Program-made: the position numbers and the translations under genes | Shown here: positions 7,575 through 16,039 of the stretch, piece by piece | Position numbering within the stretch: position 1 is the first letter of the stretch | Layout: the number at the start of each line of letters is the position of its first letter | Notes under the pieces: generated by a model | Database searches by the model: none | Told to the model about the DNA's origin: nothing | The model's input: the letters and a program-made list of their open reading frames with translations, nothing else | Assembly (NCBI GenBank): GCA_965226855.1 | Contig: CBDDEE010000026.1 | Span: 265,444 to 329,443, forward strand | Source of the DNA: JAUXJB01 sp965226855 | Lineage (GTDB): Bacteria; Myxococcota_A; UBA9160; SZUA-336 | Direction of reading: 5' to 3' | DNA length: 64,000 nucleotides

Positions 7575-9872
7575 ATGATTCACGTATTGCGCGCTTTCGC
7601 GTTGGGCACCCTGGCTGTGTGCCTGCAACTGCTCACCGTCTCGGCAGCGCCGGCTGTCGATCAAGAGTTCAAAGGCAAGATCGCTCGGAGCTATGCAGAG
7701 TCCGAGGAATGGTGGCCCGAGCGGACGCGGCCCCCCGAGGACGCGCCCAACGTCATCATCTTTTTGCTGGACGACACCGGCTTTGCACAGATTGGCTCCT
7801 TTGGTGGCCTCGTGGAAACGCCCAACATCGACCGACTCGCCGAGAACGGCCTGCGCTACAACAACTTTCACACCACCGCCCTGTGTTCGCCGTCCCGCGC
7901 GAGCCTGATGGCTGGCCGCAACCCGCACGCCATCGGTCTGGGAAGCCATGCCCTGACAGCCATGGGCTTCCCCGGCTACAACGCGATCGTTCCGCCGACG
8001 GCCAAGTCGGTGGCCAACTATCTTGAGGAGACCGGCTACATCAACTACGCCCTGGGCAAGTGGGACCACACGCCGCTATACGAGGTCTCGCAGCTCGGCC
8101 CCTTCGCTCGCTGGCCAAGCAACGAGGGGTTTTCCCACGCCTACACCTTCATGGCCGCGGATGTGCACCAGTTCATCCCCGTGATGTGGGACGACCACCA
8201 TCCCGAGCCGTATCGGAAGACTGACCACCTCGACAAGGACCTGGCCGACCGGGCGATCCAGTGGATCACGGGCCACAAGTCGCTCGATCCCGACCTGCCC
8301 TTCATGATGCTGTGGGCCTCCGGCTCGATGCATTCCCCCCACCATGCGCCCGATGAGTACCTGAACAAGTACAACGGCAAGTTCGATATGGGCTGGGACG
8401 AGGCCCGGAATCAGATCCTCGCCAACCAGAAGAAGCTGGGAATCATACCCGAGATCACCAGGCTTACGGAGCGCATCGACGAGATCCCCGCGTGGGATTC
8501 CTTGACCGTCGATGAGAAGAAGCTCTACACCCGCCAGATGGAGGTATATGCAGCCCAGCTGGAGCACGTGGACCACCAGATCGGTCGAGTTGTCGAGACC
8601 CTGGAGCGCATCGGGGAACTAGACAACACGCTGATCTTCGTCACCTCCGACAATGGCGCGAGTGGTGAGGGCGGTCTGGCCGGCACGTTCAACGAGACCT
8701 ACGTGCTCAACGGCCTGCAGACACCCTTCGAAGCCAACATGCGGCACTTGTCCCACTGGGGCCAGGCGGACACCTATCCACACTACCACGCGGGCTGGGC
8801 CATGGCCGGCAACACGCCCTTCCGATACTTCAAGCAGTCCGAGCATCGCGGCGGTCAGCACGACCCGCTTGTGGTCCACTGGCCCAAGGGCATCAAGTCC
8901 AAGGGAGAGATCCGCAACCAGTACCACCACATCACCGATATCGCGCCGACGATCCTGGCCGCCGCGGGGGTCGAGGTGCCCGACGAGTACCACGGCATCG
9001 AGCAGCAGCCGCTGACCGGTGTGCCCATGAACTACTCGTTCGACGACCCCGACGCTCCCAACGCCAAGAATCGGCAGTACTACGAGATGTTCGGAAACCG
9101 TGCGATCTGGGTCGACGGCTGGAAGGCCGTGACCTTGCACGCCCACCGCATGCCGTGGGACATCAACGTTCGTGGCGATTTCGACAAGGACGTTTGGGAG
9201 CTCTACCACGTGGCGGAGGATTTCTCGGAGAGTACCGATCTGGCCCGGCAGCACCCGGAGAAGCTCGAGGAGTTGAAGAGGATCTTCGACGAGGAGGCCT
9301 GGAAGAACAACGTCTACCCGCTGTACGACGACATGATCCAGCGCATGGCCAACATCAACAAGATCCTGTTCGGCGACCAGAAGGAGTTCGTGTACTACGC
9401 CCCGGGTGCGGTGCGAATCGCGGAGAAGGCCTCTGTCCCGGTCAAGAACCGCTCTCACACCATCGAGACCACTATTGACCTCCAGGGCAACGAGCAGGGG
9501 GTCATCGTGTCCTGCGGCGGCATGACCGGCGGGTATTCCATGTACATCAAGGGTGGCAAGCTGCACTTCGACTACAATTACCTCGACGGCGTGCATTACC
9601 ACCTGACGTCGTCACGTCTCCCAGAGGGCAAGACAGATTTGAAGCTCAACTTCATCAGGACGAAGCAGTTCGGCGGTACTGGCGAGCTATACGTCAACGG
9701 CGTGAAAGTCGACGAGACCGAGATGCCCAACATGCACGTCAGCACATACTCGCTGGCAGAGACCTTCGACGTGGGCATCGACTACGGCACGCAGGTCGAC
9801 CCGAACTACGCAGGCAGCCCCTTCCCGTTCACCGGCGACCTCGATCGCGTCGTCGTCACGCTGACGGACTAG
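7575..9872 (+). CDS. Secreted arylsulfatase
   Basis: 765 aa; ATG at 7575 preceded by CAGGAG at 7563-7568. Residues 1-27 form a Sec signal peptide ending near 'VSAAPAVD'. The core repeats the preceding gene's architecture: 'LDDTGFAQIGSFGG', C-x-P-x-R motif in 'CSPSRASLMAGR', 'GKWDHTP', 'TSDNGASGEGG', and a similar beta-rich C-terminal extension. It cleaves sulfate esters in the periplasm or outside, so the pair probably handles the same substrate class on both sides of the inner membrane (inference). A longer in-frame open stretch begins at 6726 but overlaps the upstream sulfatase and should be ignored. Its 3' end overlaps the convergent P450 gene by 17 nt. Confidence 0.92.
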   Translation: MIHVLRAFALGTLAVCLQLLTVSAAPAVDQEFKGKIARSYAESEEWWPERTRPPEDAPNVIIFLLDDTGFAQIGSFGGLVETPNIDRLAENGLRYNNFHTTALCSPSRASLMAGRNPHAIGLGSHALTAMGFPGYNAIVPPTAKSVANYLEETGYINYALGKWDHTPLYEVSQLGPFARWPSNEGFSHAYTFMAADVHQFIPVMWDDHHPEPYRKTDHLDKDLADRAIQWITGHKSLDPDLPFMMLWASGSMHSPHHAPDEYLNKYNGKFDMGWDEARNQILANQKKLGIIPEITRLTERIDEIPAWDSLTVDEKKLYTRQMEVYAAQLEHVDHQIGRVVETLERIGELDNTLIFVTSDNGASGEGGLAGTFNETYVLNGLQTPFEANMRHLSHWGQADTYPHYHAGWAMAGNTPFRYFKQSEHRGGQHDPLVVHWPKGIKSKGEIRNQYHHITDIAPTILAAAGVEVPDEYHGIEQQPLTGVPMNYSFDDPDAPNAKNRQYYEMFGNRAIWVDGWKAVTLHAHRMPWDINVRGDFDKDVWELYHVAEDFSESTDLARQHPEKLEELKRIFDEEAWKNNVYPLYDDMIQRMANINKILFGDQKEFVYYAPGAVRIAEKASVPVKNRSHTIETTIDLQGNEQGVIVSCGGMTGGYSMYIKGGKLHFDYNYLDGVHYHLTSSRLPEGKTDLKLNFIRTKQFGGTGELYVNGVKVDETEMPNMHVSTYSLAETFDVGIDYGTQVDPNYAGSPFPFTGDLDRVVVTLTD

Positions 9873-11202
9873 CTGGCTCGGTCGACCCAGAAAGTTCCGA
9901 TTTAGGACCGTCCCCAAGTTCGGATTGCTCTCCCCAGGGACAGTAACGTTGGTTCAGATTAGGCGGGGAGGACTTGTAGCGGATCGGGAGGTGTTTGATG
10001 CCGCCGATCTGGTTCGCGCGGAGAAGCTCGGGGGGATCGACCAGCTCGATCGTGTCGAGGCGCGGGAGCAAGTACTGGTAGGCTACCTGCAGCTCGAGGC
10101 GCGCCAGGTGGGCGCCCAGGCAGAAGTGCTCGCCGATGCCGAAGGCCAGGTGTCGGTTGGGCCGGCGGTCGATCCGGAAGGTGAACGGATCCTCGAAGAC
10201 CTCTTCGTCGCGGTTGGCCGACGGGTAGAACAGGACCACCGTCTCGCCGGGCGCGATCGTCTTGTCGCGCAGCGGGTACTCCTCGCTAGCGGTACGCGCC
10301 ATGTGGATGACCGGGTTCGTCCAGCGCAGGACCTCCTCCACCGCGGGCTTCAGCAGGCTCGGATCGCGCTGGAGGCGCCGGAGCTCGGCGGGATTCTCGG
10401 CGAAGGCGGCGATCCCACCCGTGGTCGCGTTGCGGGTGGTCTCGTTGCCGGCGAGAACGATGAGGAAGCACCAGCGGAGCAGCTCCTGCAGGTCGAGAGG
10501 CTCGCCGTCGACCTCGACCCGGGTCAGCACGGTGACGATGTCGTCGGCAGGATTCTTGCGCTTGTCCTCGATGAGCGCCGAAAAGTACTCGACGATCTCG
10601 CCCTGCGCGGCGAGCGCGGTCTCCCTGCCGCTCTTCCCTTCGTCGCGATACTCCGGGTCCCCCGCTCCGACCGTGCGGTTGGTCCAGTGGAAGAGCTTGT
10701 TCCAGTCGGGTCGCGGAACTCCGAGCATCCACGCAATGACGGCGATCGGGAGAGGCGCGGAGACGTGCTCGACGAAGTCGCACTCGCCAGTCTCCCCGCG
10801 CTCGAGCAGCGCATCCACAATCTCCTTCCCGATCCGGTGGATTTCCGGGTGGAAGCGCTTGAGCGCGTTCGGGGTGAAACGCTTGTTCACCAGCTTCCGC
10901 CAGATACCGTGCTGGGGCGGGTCCTGGTTGATCAGCGTCACGGAGAGCACATCGGGATCCTCGTCGTCCGGTCGGTGCCGGAGCCCGAAGCGCGGCGTGC
11001 TGGTGAAGCGGCTGGGCTGCTTGGAGATCTCGACGATGTCGGCGTGCTTGGTGATCGCCCAGAACGGCAGCCCGCGCGTGCGATCCCACCAGTGGACAGG
11101 GTCGTGCTCGCGCAGCCACGTCCAGACCTCGTGCGGGTAGCCCCGCGCGAAATCGTCGGGGTCGATGATGCTGTCGTCGTACGGAATCGCAGGCGCCGTC
11201 AT
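9856..11202 (-). CDS. Cytochrome P450
   Basis: 448 aa from the ATG at 11202, the usual length of soluble bacterial P450s. The I-helix oxygen-binding segment 'AGNETTRNATTGG' and the heme-thiolate loop 'FGIGEHFCLGAHLARLEL' (axial Cys) are intact, as is the 'EEVLRWTNPV' K-helix. 'FARGYPHEVWTWLREHDPVHWW' at the N-terminus is typical of CYPs that oxidise steroid-like or terpene-like substrates; the substrate here is unknown. It needs a ferredoxin partner; a candidate lies at 35973. The last roughly 30 codons after 'IRYKSSP' are encoded by a REP-like repeat (9904-9948), so the normal stop was probably lost. In-frame sequence upstream of 11202 is a shadow of the next gene. Confidence 0.93.
   Translation of the reverse strand: MTAPAIPYDDSIIDPDDFARGYPHEVWTWLREHDPVHWWDRTRGLPFWAITKHADIVEISKQPSRFTSTPRFGLRHRPDDEDPDVLSVTLINQDPPQHGIWRKLVNKRFTPNALKRFHPEIHRIGKEIVDALLERGETGECDFVEHVSAPLPIAVIAWMLGVPRPDWNKLFHWTNRTVGAGDPEYRDEGKSGRETALAAQGEIVEYFSALIEDKRKNPADDIVTVLTRVEVDGEPLDLQELLRWCFLIVLAGNETTRNATTGGIAAFAENPAELRRLQRDPSLLKPAVEEVLRWTNPVIHMARTASEEYPLRDKTIAPGETVVLFYPSANRDEEVFEDPFTFRIDRRPNRHLAFGIGEHFCLGAHLARLELQVAYQYLLPRLDTIELVDPPELLRANQIGGIKHLPIRYKSSPPNLNQRYCPWGEQSELGDGPKSELSGSTEPASPSA
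9904..9948. repeat. REP-like repeat inside the P450 3' end
   Basis: It contains, in opposite orientation to later copies, the unit AGGACCGTCCCCAAGTTCGG followed by CCCCAGGGACAGTAACG. The same two modules recur at 20832-20860, 21314-21339, 21421-21440 and 22960-22985. It lies within the coding end of the P450 gene. Confidence 0.6.
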
Positions 11203-11303
11203 GAGCTCTCCCTCAGCCAGTCTCGGCAGATTCGGGAAACAGGGTACCAAAGAACGGCTATCCGCCCCTGGGCGGCTCCAGGAGCTGCGTCCGGCGATCC
11301 TGC

Positions 11304-12254
11304 CTATGGCACGTCGACGATGTCGCCCTCGGGGCCCTCGTGATGGGGATGACGCTCGTGAGGTGCCTTTACCGGCTCGCCGCCGACGGGCACGGTGCGG
11401 GCGAGAAAGTCGATCACCGCAGAGGAGAAGATGTCGTTGCGGTCGCCCGCCACCATGTGGGCGGCATCCGAGACGTTCACGTACTCGCTGTGAGGGCACA
11501 GCTCCCGGAAGCTCTTGGCCCCCTCCTCGGAGAGGATGTCGGACAGGCCGCCTCGGACGAGCAAGGTCGGCAGGGTCAGGTTGCGAGCGCAAGCCTCCAG
11601 GTGATCCTGTCGCCGGTGAAGACTGCGTTTGCGGTCGAGGAAGGCCGGGTCCCAGTGCCAGCGGTAGCGGCCGTCAGGTCCGCGACGCACGTTCTTGGCC
11701 AGACCGGCAGTGCTGCGCGGGCGTGGCCGGTGGGGTTGATAGCTCGCGATCGCGTCAGCGACCTCGTCCAGGGACACAAAGCCCTCGGGTTTCTGATGCA
11801 TGAAGTCCATGATCCGGTCGGCCCCGTCCTGCTCGATCTTCGGCGCGATGTCGACCAGCACGAGTGCGGTCGCGTCGATGCGGTCCTCCCCGAGCGCGTG
11901 CAAGCTCACGCCCCCTCCCATCGAGGCGCCGACCAGCACGGGACGCTTGCCTCCCAGGGTCTGGATCACGCAGTCGAGATCCCGGACCATCGCCTCCTGG
12001 GCGTAGTCGCCGTCTGCCGCCCAGCTCGAGTCGCCGTGTCCTCTCGCGTCGAGGGCTACGGCGTGGTACCCGGCCTGTCCCAGGATCTGCCCCGTACCCT
12101 TCCAGGCGTGCCGGGTCTGCCCACCTCCGTGCTGGAGCAGTACGAGTGGGCCATCGGGATTACCCCACGCGTCTCCCGCAATGGTGACGCCGTCCGACCC
12201 CGGCCACCGGTGCATCGGATCGGGAGTGCCTGGTAGTCGTTCGCCAGCGCTCAT
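11304..12254 (-). CDS. Alpha/beta-fold hydrolase
   Basis: 316 aa from the ATG at 12254; further upstream in-frame sequence overlaps the next gene and is not protein-like. 'LLQHGGGQ' is the oxyanion-hole HG segment, 'GASMGGG' the nucleophile elbow (Ser), 'LLVRGGLSDI' carries a likely acid, and 'SDAAHMVAGD' the catalytic His. The triad is therefore complete, and the protein should be an active esterase or hydrolase; the substrate is unknown. It follows the broken amidohydrolase with a 28-nt gap, which suggests co-transcription, and precedes the P450 gene on the same strand. Confidence 0.88.
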   Translation of the reverse strand: MSAGERLPGTPDPMHRWPGSDGVTIAGDAWGNPDGPLVLLQHGGGQTRHAWKGTGQILGQAGYHAVALDARGHGDSSWAADGDYAQEAMVRDLDCVIQTLGGKRPVLVGASMGGGVSLHALGEDRIDATALVLVDIAPKIEQDGADRIMDFMHQKPEGFVSLDEVADAIASYQPHRPRPRSTAGLAKNVRRGPDGRYRWHWDPAFLDRKRSLHRRQDHLEACARNLTLPTLLVRGGLSDILSEEGAKSFRELCPHSEYVNVSDAAHMVAGDRNDIFSSAVIDFLARTVPVGGEPVKAPHERHPHHEGPEGDIVDVP

Positions 12255-12282
12255 AGCCTCACCTCCTCGCCCTCGGGCGCAC

Positions 12283-13172
12283 TCATTCGTCGAGCTTGAA
12301 CACACGGGCCGCGTTGTCGCGCAGAAATTTCGGCCAGACGTGCTCGCGGAACGGTACGCTGGGCAGCTCGCGAAAGATACGCTCGAGCGAAAGGCCGTAA
12401 GGGAAGTAGCCGGCGTACAGCACCTTGTCTGCACCTCGCGTGTTCGCGAAGTTCACGATGTCTGCAGGGTAGTGCTTTGGTGTGAACGCACTCGTCGAGT
12501 AGTACAGGTTCGGCCACTTCAGCAGCAGCTTGGCGGCAAGCCCGGTCCACGGCTCGGCGCCGTGGCGCATGACGAAGCGCAGCTCCGGGAAGAACCAGCA
12601 GACCTCGTCGATCAGCGCCACGTCCTGGGGCGCCATCGGCACGCGTGGTCCGGGCACTCCGGTCGTGCACAGCACTGGGATGTCGAGCTCGCAGCACTTT
12701 GCGTAGACCGGATACATGCGTTTGTCGTTGATCGGCACCTGCGGGTGGACGAAGCAGGGGGTCACGCTTGCCGTCTTGACCCCGAGCTGGTCTACGGCCT
12801 GCTGGAGCTTGCGCAGCCCGGGGACTCCCGCGTTCGGGTCCACGCCGAAGGCGCCGAAGAAGCGGTTCGGGTAGCGCGTGACCGCGCGGGCGCCGGGGCC
12901 GTCCTCCAGGTCCACATCGACGAGCGCCTTCGCTATCCCGTGCTTGTCCATCTACTCGACCGTGAAGTTGATCATGTCGTCGACCGTACCGCCGCTCGGC
13001 ACATCGGGCCGGTCGCGGTACTGGTACTGCACCGGGAACTCGAATGCCTCGAGCGACTCGCGATCGCGCAGGAGCGGCCGCAGCCAGTTGTAGGAACGCG
13101 CCTTGTCTTGCGAAGGAATGCCGAGCAACGTGTCGATGACCCCGATGTCGGAGGCATGGTCGCGGCGCTCAT
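12283..13172 (-). pseudogene. Amidohydrolase interrupted by an in-frame TAG and probably a 5' frameshift
   Basis: Protein similarity runs from about 13150 down to 12283 as one ACMSD-like amidohydrolase of about 300 aa. An N-terminal part ('IGVIDTLLGIPS' through 'DDMINFTVE') is followed in the same frame by TAG at 12954-12952 and immediately by 'MDKHGIAKALVDVD', continuing to the normal end ('LRDNAARVFKLDE'). CAG to TAG is the simplest origin. The best ATG codons (13172 and 13157) are one frame off the N-terminal part, so a small indel probably exists as well. The 222-aa downstream part could restart at the Met at 12951 but would lack the first metal-binding strand. Most likely it is non-functional. 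Confidence 0.75.
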
Positions 13173-13274
13173 GGTGTGCTGACGAGAGTACAGGGGAGCA
13201 GACCGGGCGTTCAAGCCGGCCCCTTCCCATGCCGGACTTACATGCGGGGCGGAGACGGATCCTCAACGCCTGTT

Positions 13275-15137
13275 CTAGCTGGCTGACTCGGTGATGAAGT
13301 CGGAGAGATCTGCCCGGCCGGTCATCTGGAACAGGTCGACGTTGCGGAACGGGTAGTTCACCACGACCCTGCCGCGCGTGTTCCGGTAGTAGGTCTCCAT
13401 GCCCTTGTGTGTCCAGACCATCTTCTCGTGGGCCCGGTCGACGCGCTCGTTGTACTCGTCGTGGACGTCCTGGCGGCACTCGACGGCACCGATCCCTCGG
13501 CCGACCATCTGCTTGAGGACGTCCATGATGTACCGCATTTGCATCTCGACCACGAAGATCAGGCTGCCGCCGTGCCCCGGCTGCGTGTTGGGGCCGTAGA
13601 GGCAGAAGAAGTTCGGGAAGTCGGGAATGGCGAGGCCGAGGTAAGCCCGAGCGTCGTCGTCGTCCCACACCTGGCGAAGGCTGTGACCTGACCGACCGCG
13701 CGCCTCGAACGTCGTGAGGAACCGCAGAACGTCGAAGCCGGTCGCCAGAACCAGCACGTCGGCCGGGTGCTCGGTGCCGTCCTCCGTGATGATCCGGTCC
13801 GGGCCGACCTCGGCTACAGGGTCGGCGACGAGCTCCACGCGTGGGTTCCTCAGCATCCGATACCAGCCGTTGTCCATCAGCATCCGCTTGCCAAACGGGG
13901 GATAGCTCGGAAGGACCACGTCCAGGAGCTCACCGCGGTCCCCGAGCTCCGACTCGATGTACTGCGTGAAGTACGCGCGATGCGCGTCGTTGATCGCGTT
14001 CAACGAGCGGTCGGGATGAGGCCAGGACGGGTCCTTCTGGAGAGCGGGGTGAATCCGGTCGTTGAAGGTCCACCCCAGCCGCATCCGGTACCACGCCTGG
14101 TAGAGCGGGACCTCCCGGAGCAGGAACCGGATCGAATCCGGTACCACCTTGCGAAACTGCTCGAAGGGCGCAGCCCAGTGCACCGAACGCTGGAAGATCG
14201 TGAGCGACGCCACCGTGTTCTGGATCTCGGGACCGACCTGCATGGCACTCGCGCCATTGCCGATGATCGCCACGTGCTTCCCCTCGAGGTCGAGGTCGTC
14301 GGGCCATTCGGCCGTGTGGAAGGAAGGTCCCTCGAAGCGCTCGAGCCCATCGATGGCGGGGAACTTCAGTGGGTTGAAGATCCCCGTGGCGCTGATCAAT
14401 ACGTTCGCCCTCAGCGTCTCGCGGGATCCGTCCGGGTTCCGCACGACGACGGCCCAGCGCTGGGCGTCCTGCTCGTAGGCCGCCGACTCGACCTCGGTCT
14501 GGAAGCTGATGCTCGATCGCAGGCTGAACTTGTCGGCTACGTGCTCCAGATAGCCGTGAAGCTCGTCTCGGAGCGCAAAGTACATGGACCAGTCGTAGGT
14601 CGCGAACGAGAAAGAGTAGAGGTGGTTCGGGGTGTCGACACCGGCGCCGGGATAGCGGTTGTCGTGCCACGTCCCACCCACCGTCGCGCTCTTCTCGAGG
14701 ATGCGAAACGGGATGCCCGCGCGCTGGAGGCTCGCCCCCGCGCACAGCCCTGACACACCGGCGCCGATGATGAGGACCTGAAACCCGTCCGGTACGGCCA
14801 CCTTGTCATCGGATCTCAGCGCCTCGACGCCGAGCTGCGCCGCGATCATGGGGGTGTACTCCGAGGGAATCTCCTCTCCCATCGCGCAGCTCAGCATCCT
14901 GATGCGGAGCTCCGGCGAGGGCTCGGGGATCGCCACGGGACGGCCCGCACGCCAGGCCAGGATGGCCTCGAGCGCCGCCTTGCGAACCTCGGCCTGGACC
15001 GACTCGGGAAGCCCCCCGGTGTCGTTGTCCCCCACGCCACGGGCCCGCGATGGCCGGTACGGCTCCTCCAGCCAGTGCAGCTCCCCCGTCAGCTGCACCA
15101 GCACCATCAGCAGCGTCGGGAGGTTCGCAATGGCCAC
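13275..15137 (-). CDS. FAD-dependent Baeyer-Villiger-type monooxygenase (HAPMO-like), 5'-truncated
   Basis: 620 aa from a GTG at 15137. The first Rossmann motif is 'IIGAGVSGLCAG' and the second is 'IIGNGASAMQ'. Between them lies 'FEGPSFHTAEWP', an exact match to the type I BVMO fingerprint FxGxxxHxxxWP. The roughly 130-residue domain before the first Rossmann fold is characteristic of 4-hydroxyacetophenone-monooxygenase-like enzymes. Homology-like sequence continues in frame upstream of 15137 ('REHLIGRTDDQQFAEAV') to a TAG that abuts a transposase remnant near 15200. The native start therefore appears to have been removed by the insertion, and expression from the GTG is uncertain. Such enzymes insert oxygen next to ketones using NADPH and O2. 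Confidence 0.85.
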   Translation of the reverse strand: MAIANLPTLLMVLVQLTGELHWLEEPYRPSRARGVGDNDTGGLPESVQAEVRKAALEAILAWRAGRPVAIPEPSPELRIRMLSCAMGEEIPSEYTPMIAAQLGVEALRSDDKVAVPDGFQVLIIGAGVSGLCAGASLQRAGIPFRILEKSATVGGTWHDNRYPGAGVDTPNHLYSFSFATYDWSMYFALRDELHGYLEHVADKFSLRSSISFQTEVESAAYEQDAQRWAVVVRNPDGSRETLRANVLISATGIFNPLKFPAIDGLERFEGPSFHTAEWPDDLDLEGKHVAIIGNGASAMQVGPEIQNTVASLTIFQRSVHWAAPFEQFRKVVPDSIRFLLREVPLYQAWYRMRLGWTFNDRIHPALQKDPSWPHPDRSLNAINDAHRAYFTQYIESELGDRGELLDVVLPSYPPFGKRMLMDNGWYRMLRNPRVELVADPVAEVGPDRIITEDGTEHPADVLVLATGFDVLRFLTTFEARGRSGHSLRQVWDDDDARAYLGLAIPDFPNFFCLYGPNTQPGHGGSLIFVVEMQMRYIMDVLKQMVGRGIGAVECRQDVHDEYNERVDRAHEKMVWTHKGMETYYRNTRGRVVVNYPFRNVDLFQMTGRADLSDFITESAS

Positions 15138-15180
15138 CGCCTCGGCAAACTGCTGATCGTCCGTTCGACCGATGAGGTGT

Positions 15181-15232
15181 TCTCGCGGTCCCGCACCTTC
15201 AGCCCAGCGCTAGGCAATCTTCGGGGTACCGG
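15181..15232. repeat. Imperfect direct repeat flanking the transposase remnant (partner 15940-15982)
   Basis: TCTCGCGGTCCCGCACC, then a TAGGCAATC segment, then GGGGTACCGG occur in the same order on both sides of the remnant. The right-hand copy at 15940-15982 is a few bases shorter. This may be an old target or boundary duplication, or the ends of an additional element. Confidence 0.6.
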
Positions 15233-15902
15233 CCGGAGCAGCTGTTGCGGGCGCTGCTGTTGCAAGCTGATCGAGGGGCTCTACCGCTGGCCAAGCGCGA
15301 CTCGGGAACTGATCGGGGCGTTGTCGTCTACAATGAGCTTCGTGCGCATGGACGAGAAGCGCAGGGACGCTGACGACCCGGGCAACCCGACGGTCAACTT
15401 CCGGTGCGAGAAGCGGAGCAACCAGACGCATGAGTCGAGGACGGACTACGGACCCCCGACTGGCGGGGATGAGGGGCCAGGGCGCGCGGCTCGCGTATCA
15501 GGGACACGTCGTGACGGAGAACCGCAACGGCGCTGGACGTGGCGGCGAAGCTCACTCAGGCGTCGGGGTATGCGGAGCGCGAAGCGGCTCTCGAGATGGT
15601 GCTGGGTCTGGGAGTCGCTCGCCGGATCACCCTGGCTGGAGACAAGGGCTACGACGCCAAGAGCTTTGTGCAGGCGCTTCGGGCCTGGAGCGTTACCCCG
15701 CACGTGGCACAGAACTCGACGAACCGCCGAAGCGCGATCGATCGAAGGACCACAGGACACCCGGGCTACGAGGTGAGCCAGCGCTTCCGCAAACGGGTGG
15801 AGGAGGTGTTTGGCTGGATGAAGACGGTGGGCTTGATGCGCAAGACCCGGCACCGGGGCACGGATCGGGTCGGCTGGGTCTTCACCTTCACTGCTGCGGC
15901 CT
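15233..15902 (+). mobile_element. Decayed IS5-type transposase remnant, internally rearranged
   Basis: The sequence matches the transposase of the intact 1271-bp elements at 31419 and 54582. It begins at the 'PEQLLRALLLQ' codons and ends at 'VGWVFTFTAAA', but the middle is deleted, several substitutions are present, and both IS termini are missing. The catalytic-domain half survives as an open frame from 15539, where the spurious fusion to the hydratase gene begins. It is inactive. It replaced the 5' end of the monooxygenase gene on its left. Confidence 0.85.
15309..15335. repeat. 27-bp exact direct repeat (partner 16008-16034)
   Basis: An identical 27-nt stretch ending TCTACAATG lies inside the transposase remnant and again just before the hydratase start at 16040. 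In the intact IS copies the remnant's version is absent, so it was copied in, probably from the host sequence at 16008, or arose through recombination between the two. Confidence 0.75.
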
Positions 15903-16039
15903 CGGACGCACTCCGTTCCATCATCGAGTCCCCTCCCTCTCTCGCGGTCCCGCACCCCCAGCCTAGGCAATCCGGGGTACCGGACACAAGCTGGGGGGCC
16001 AACGCTCCTGATCGGGGCGTTGTCGTCTACAATGGCCCC

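Noticed and set aside
11203..11592. N-terminal extension of the P450 frame
   Set aside because: It overlaps the alpha/beta hydrolase gene, is Arg/Pro-rich and not P450-like; the family start is at 11202.
12952..12954. TAG in the amidohydrolase as a pyrrolysine codon
   Set aside because: Pyrrolysine is known essentially in methylamine methyltransferases and some tRNA-processing genes; there is no such context, no Pyl genes and no functional reason in an ACMSD-like barrel.
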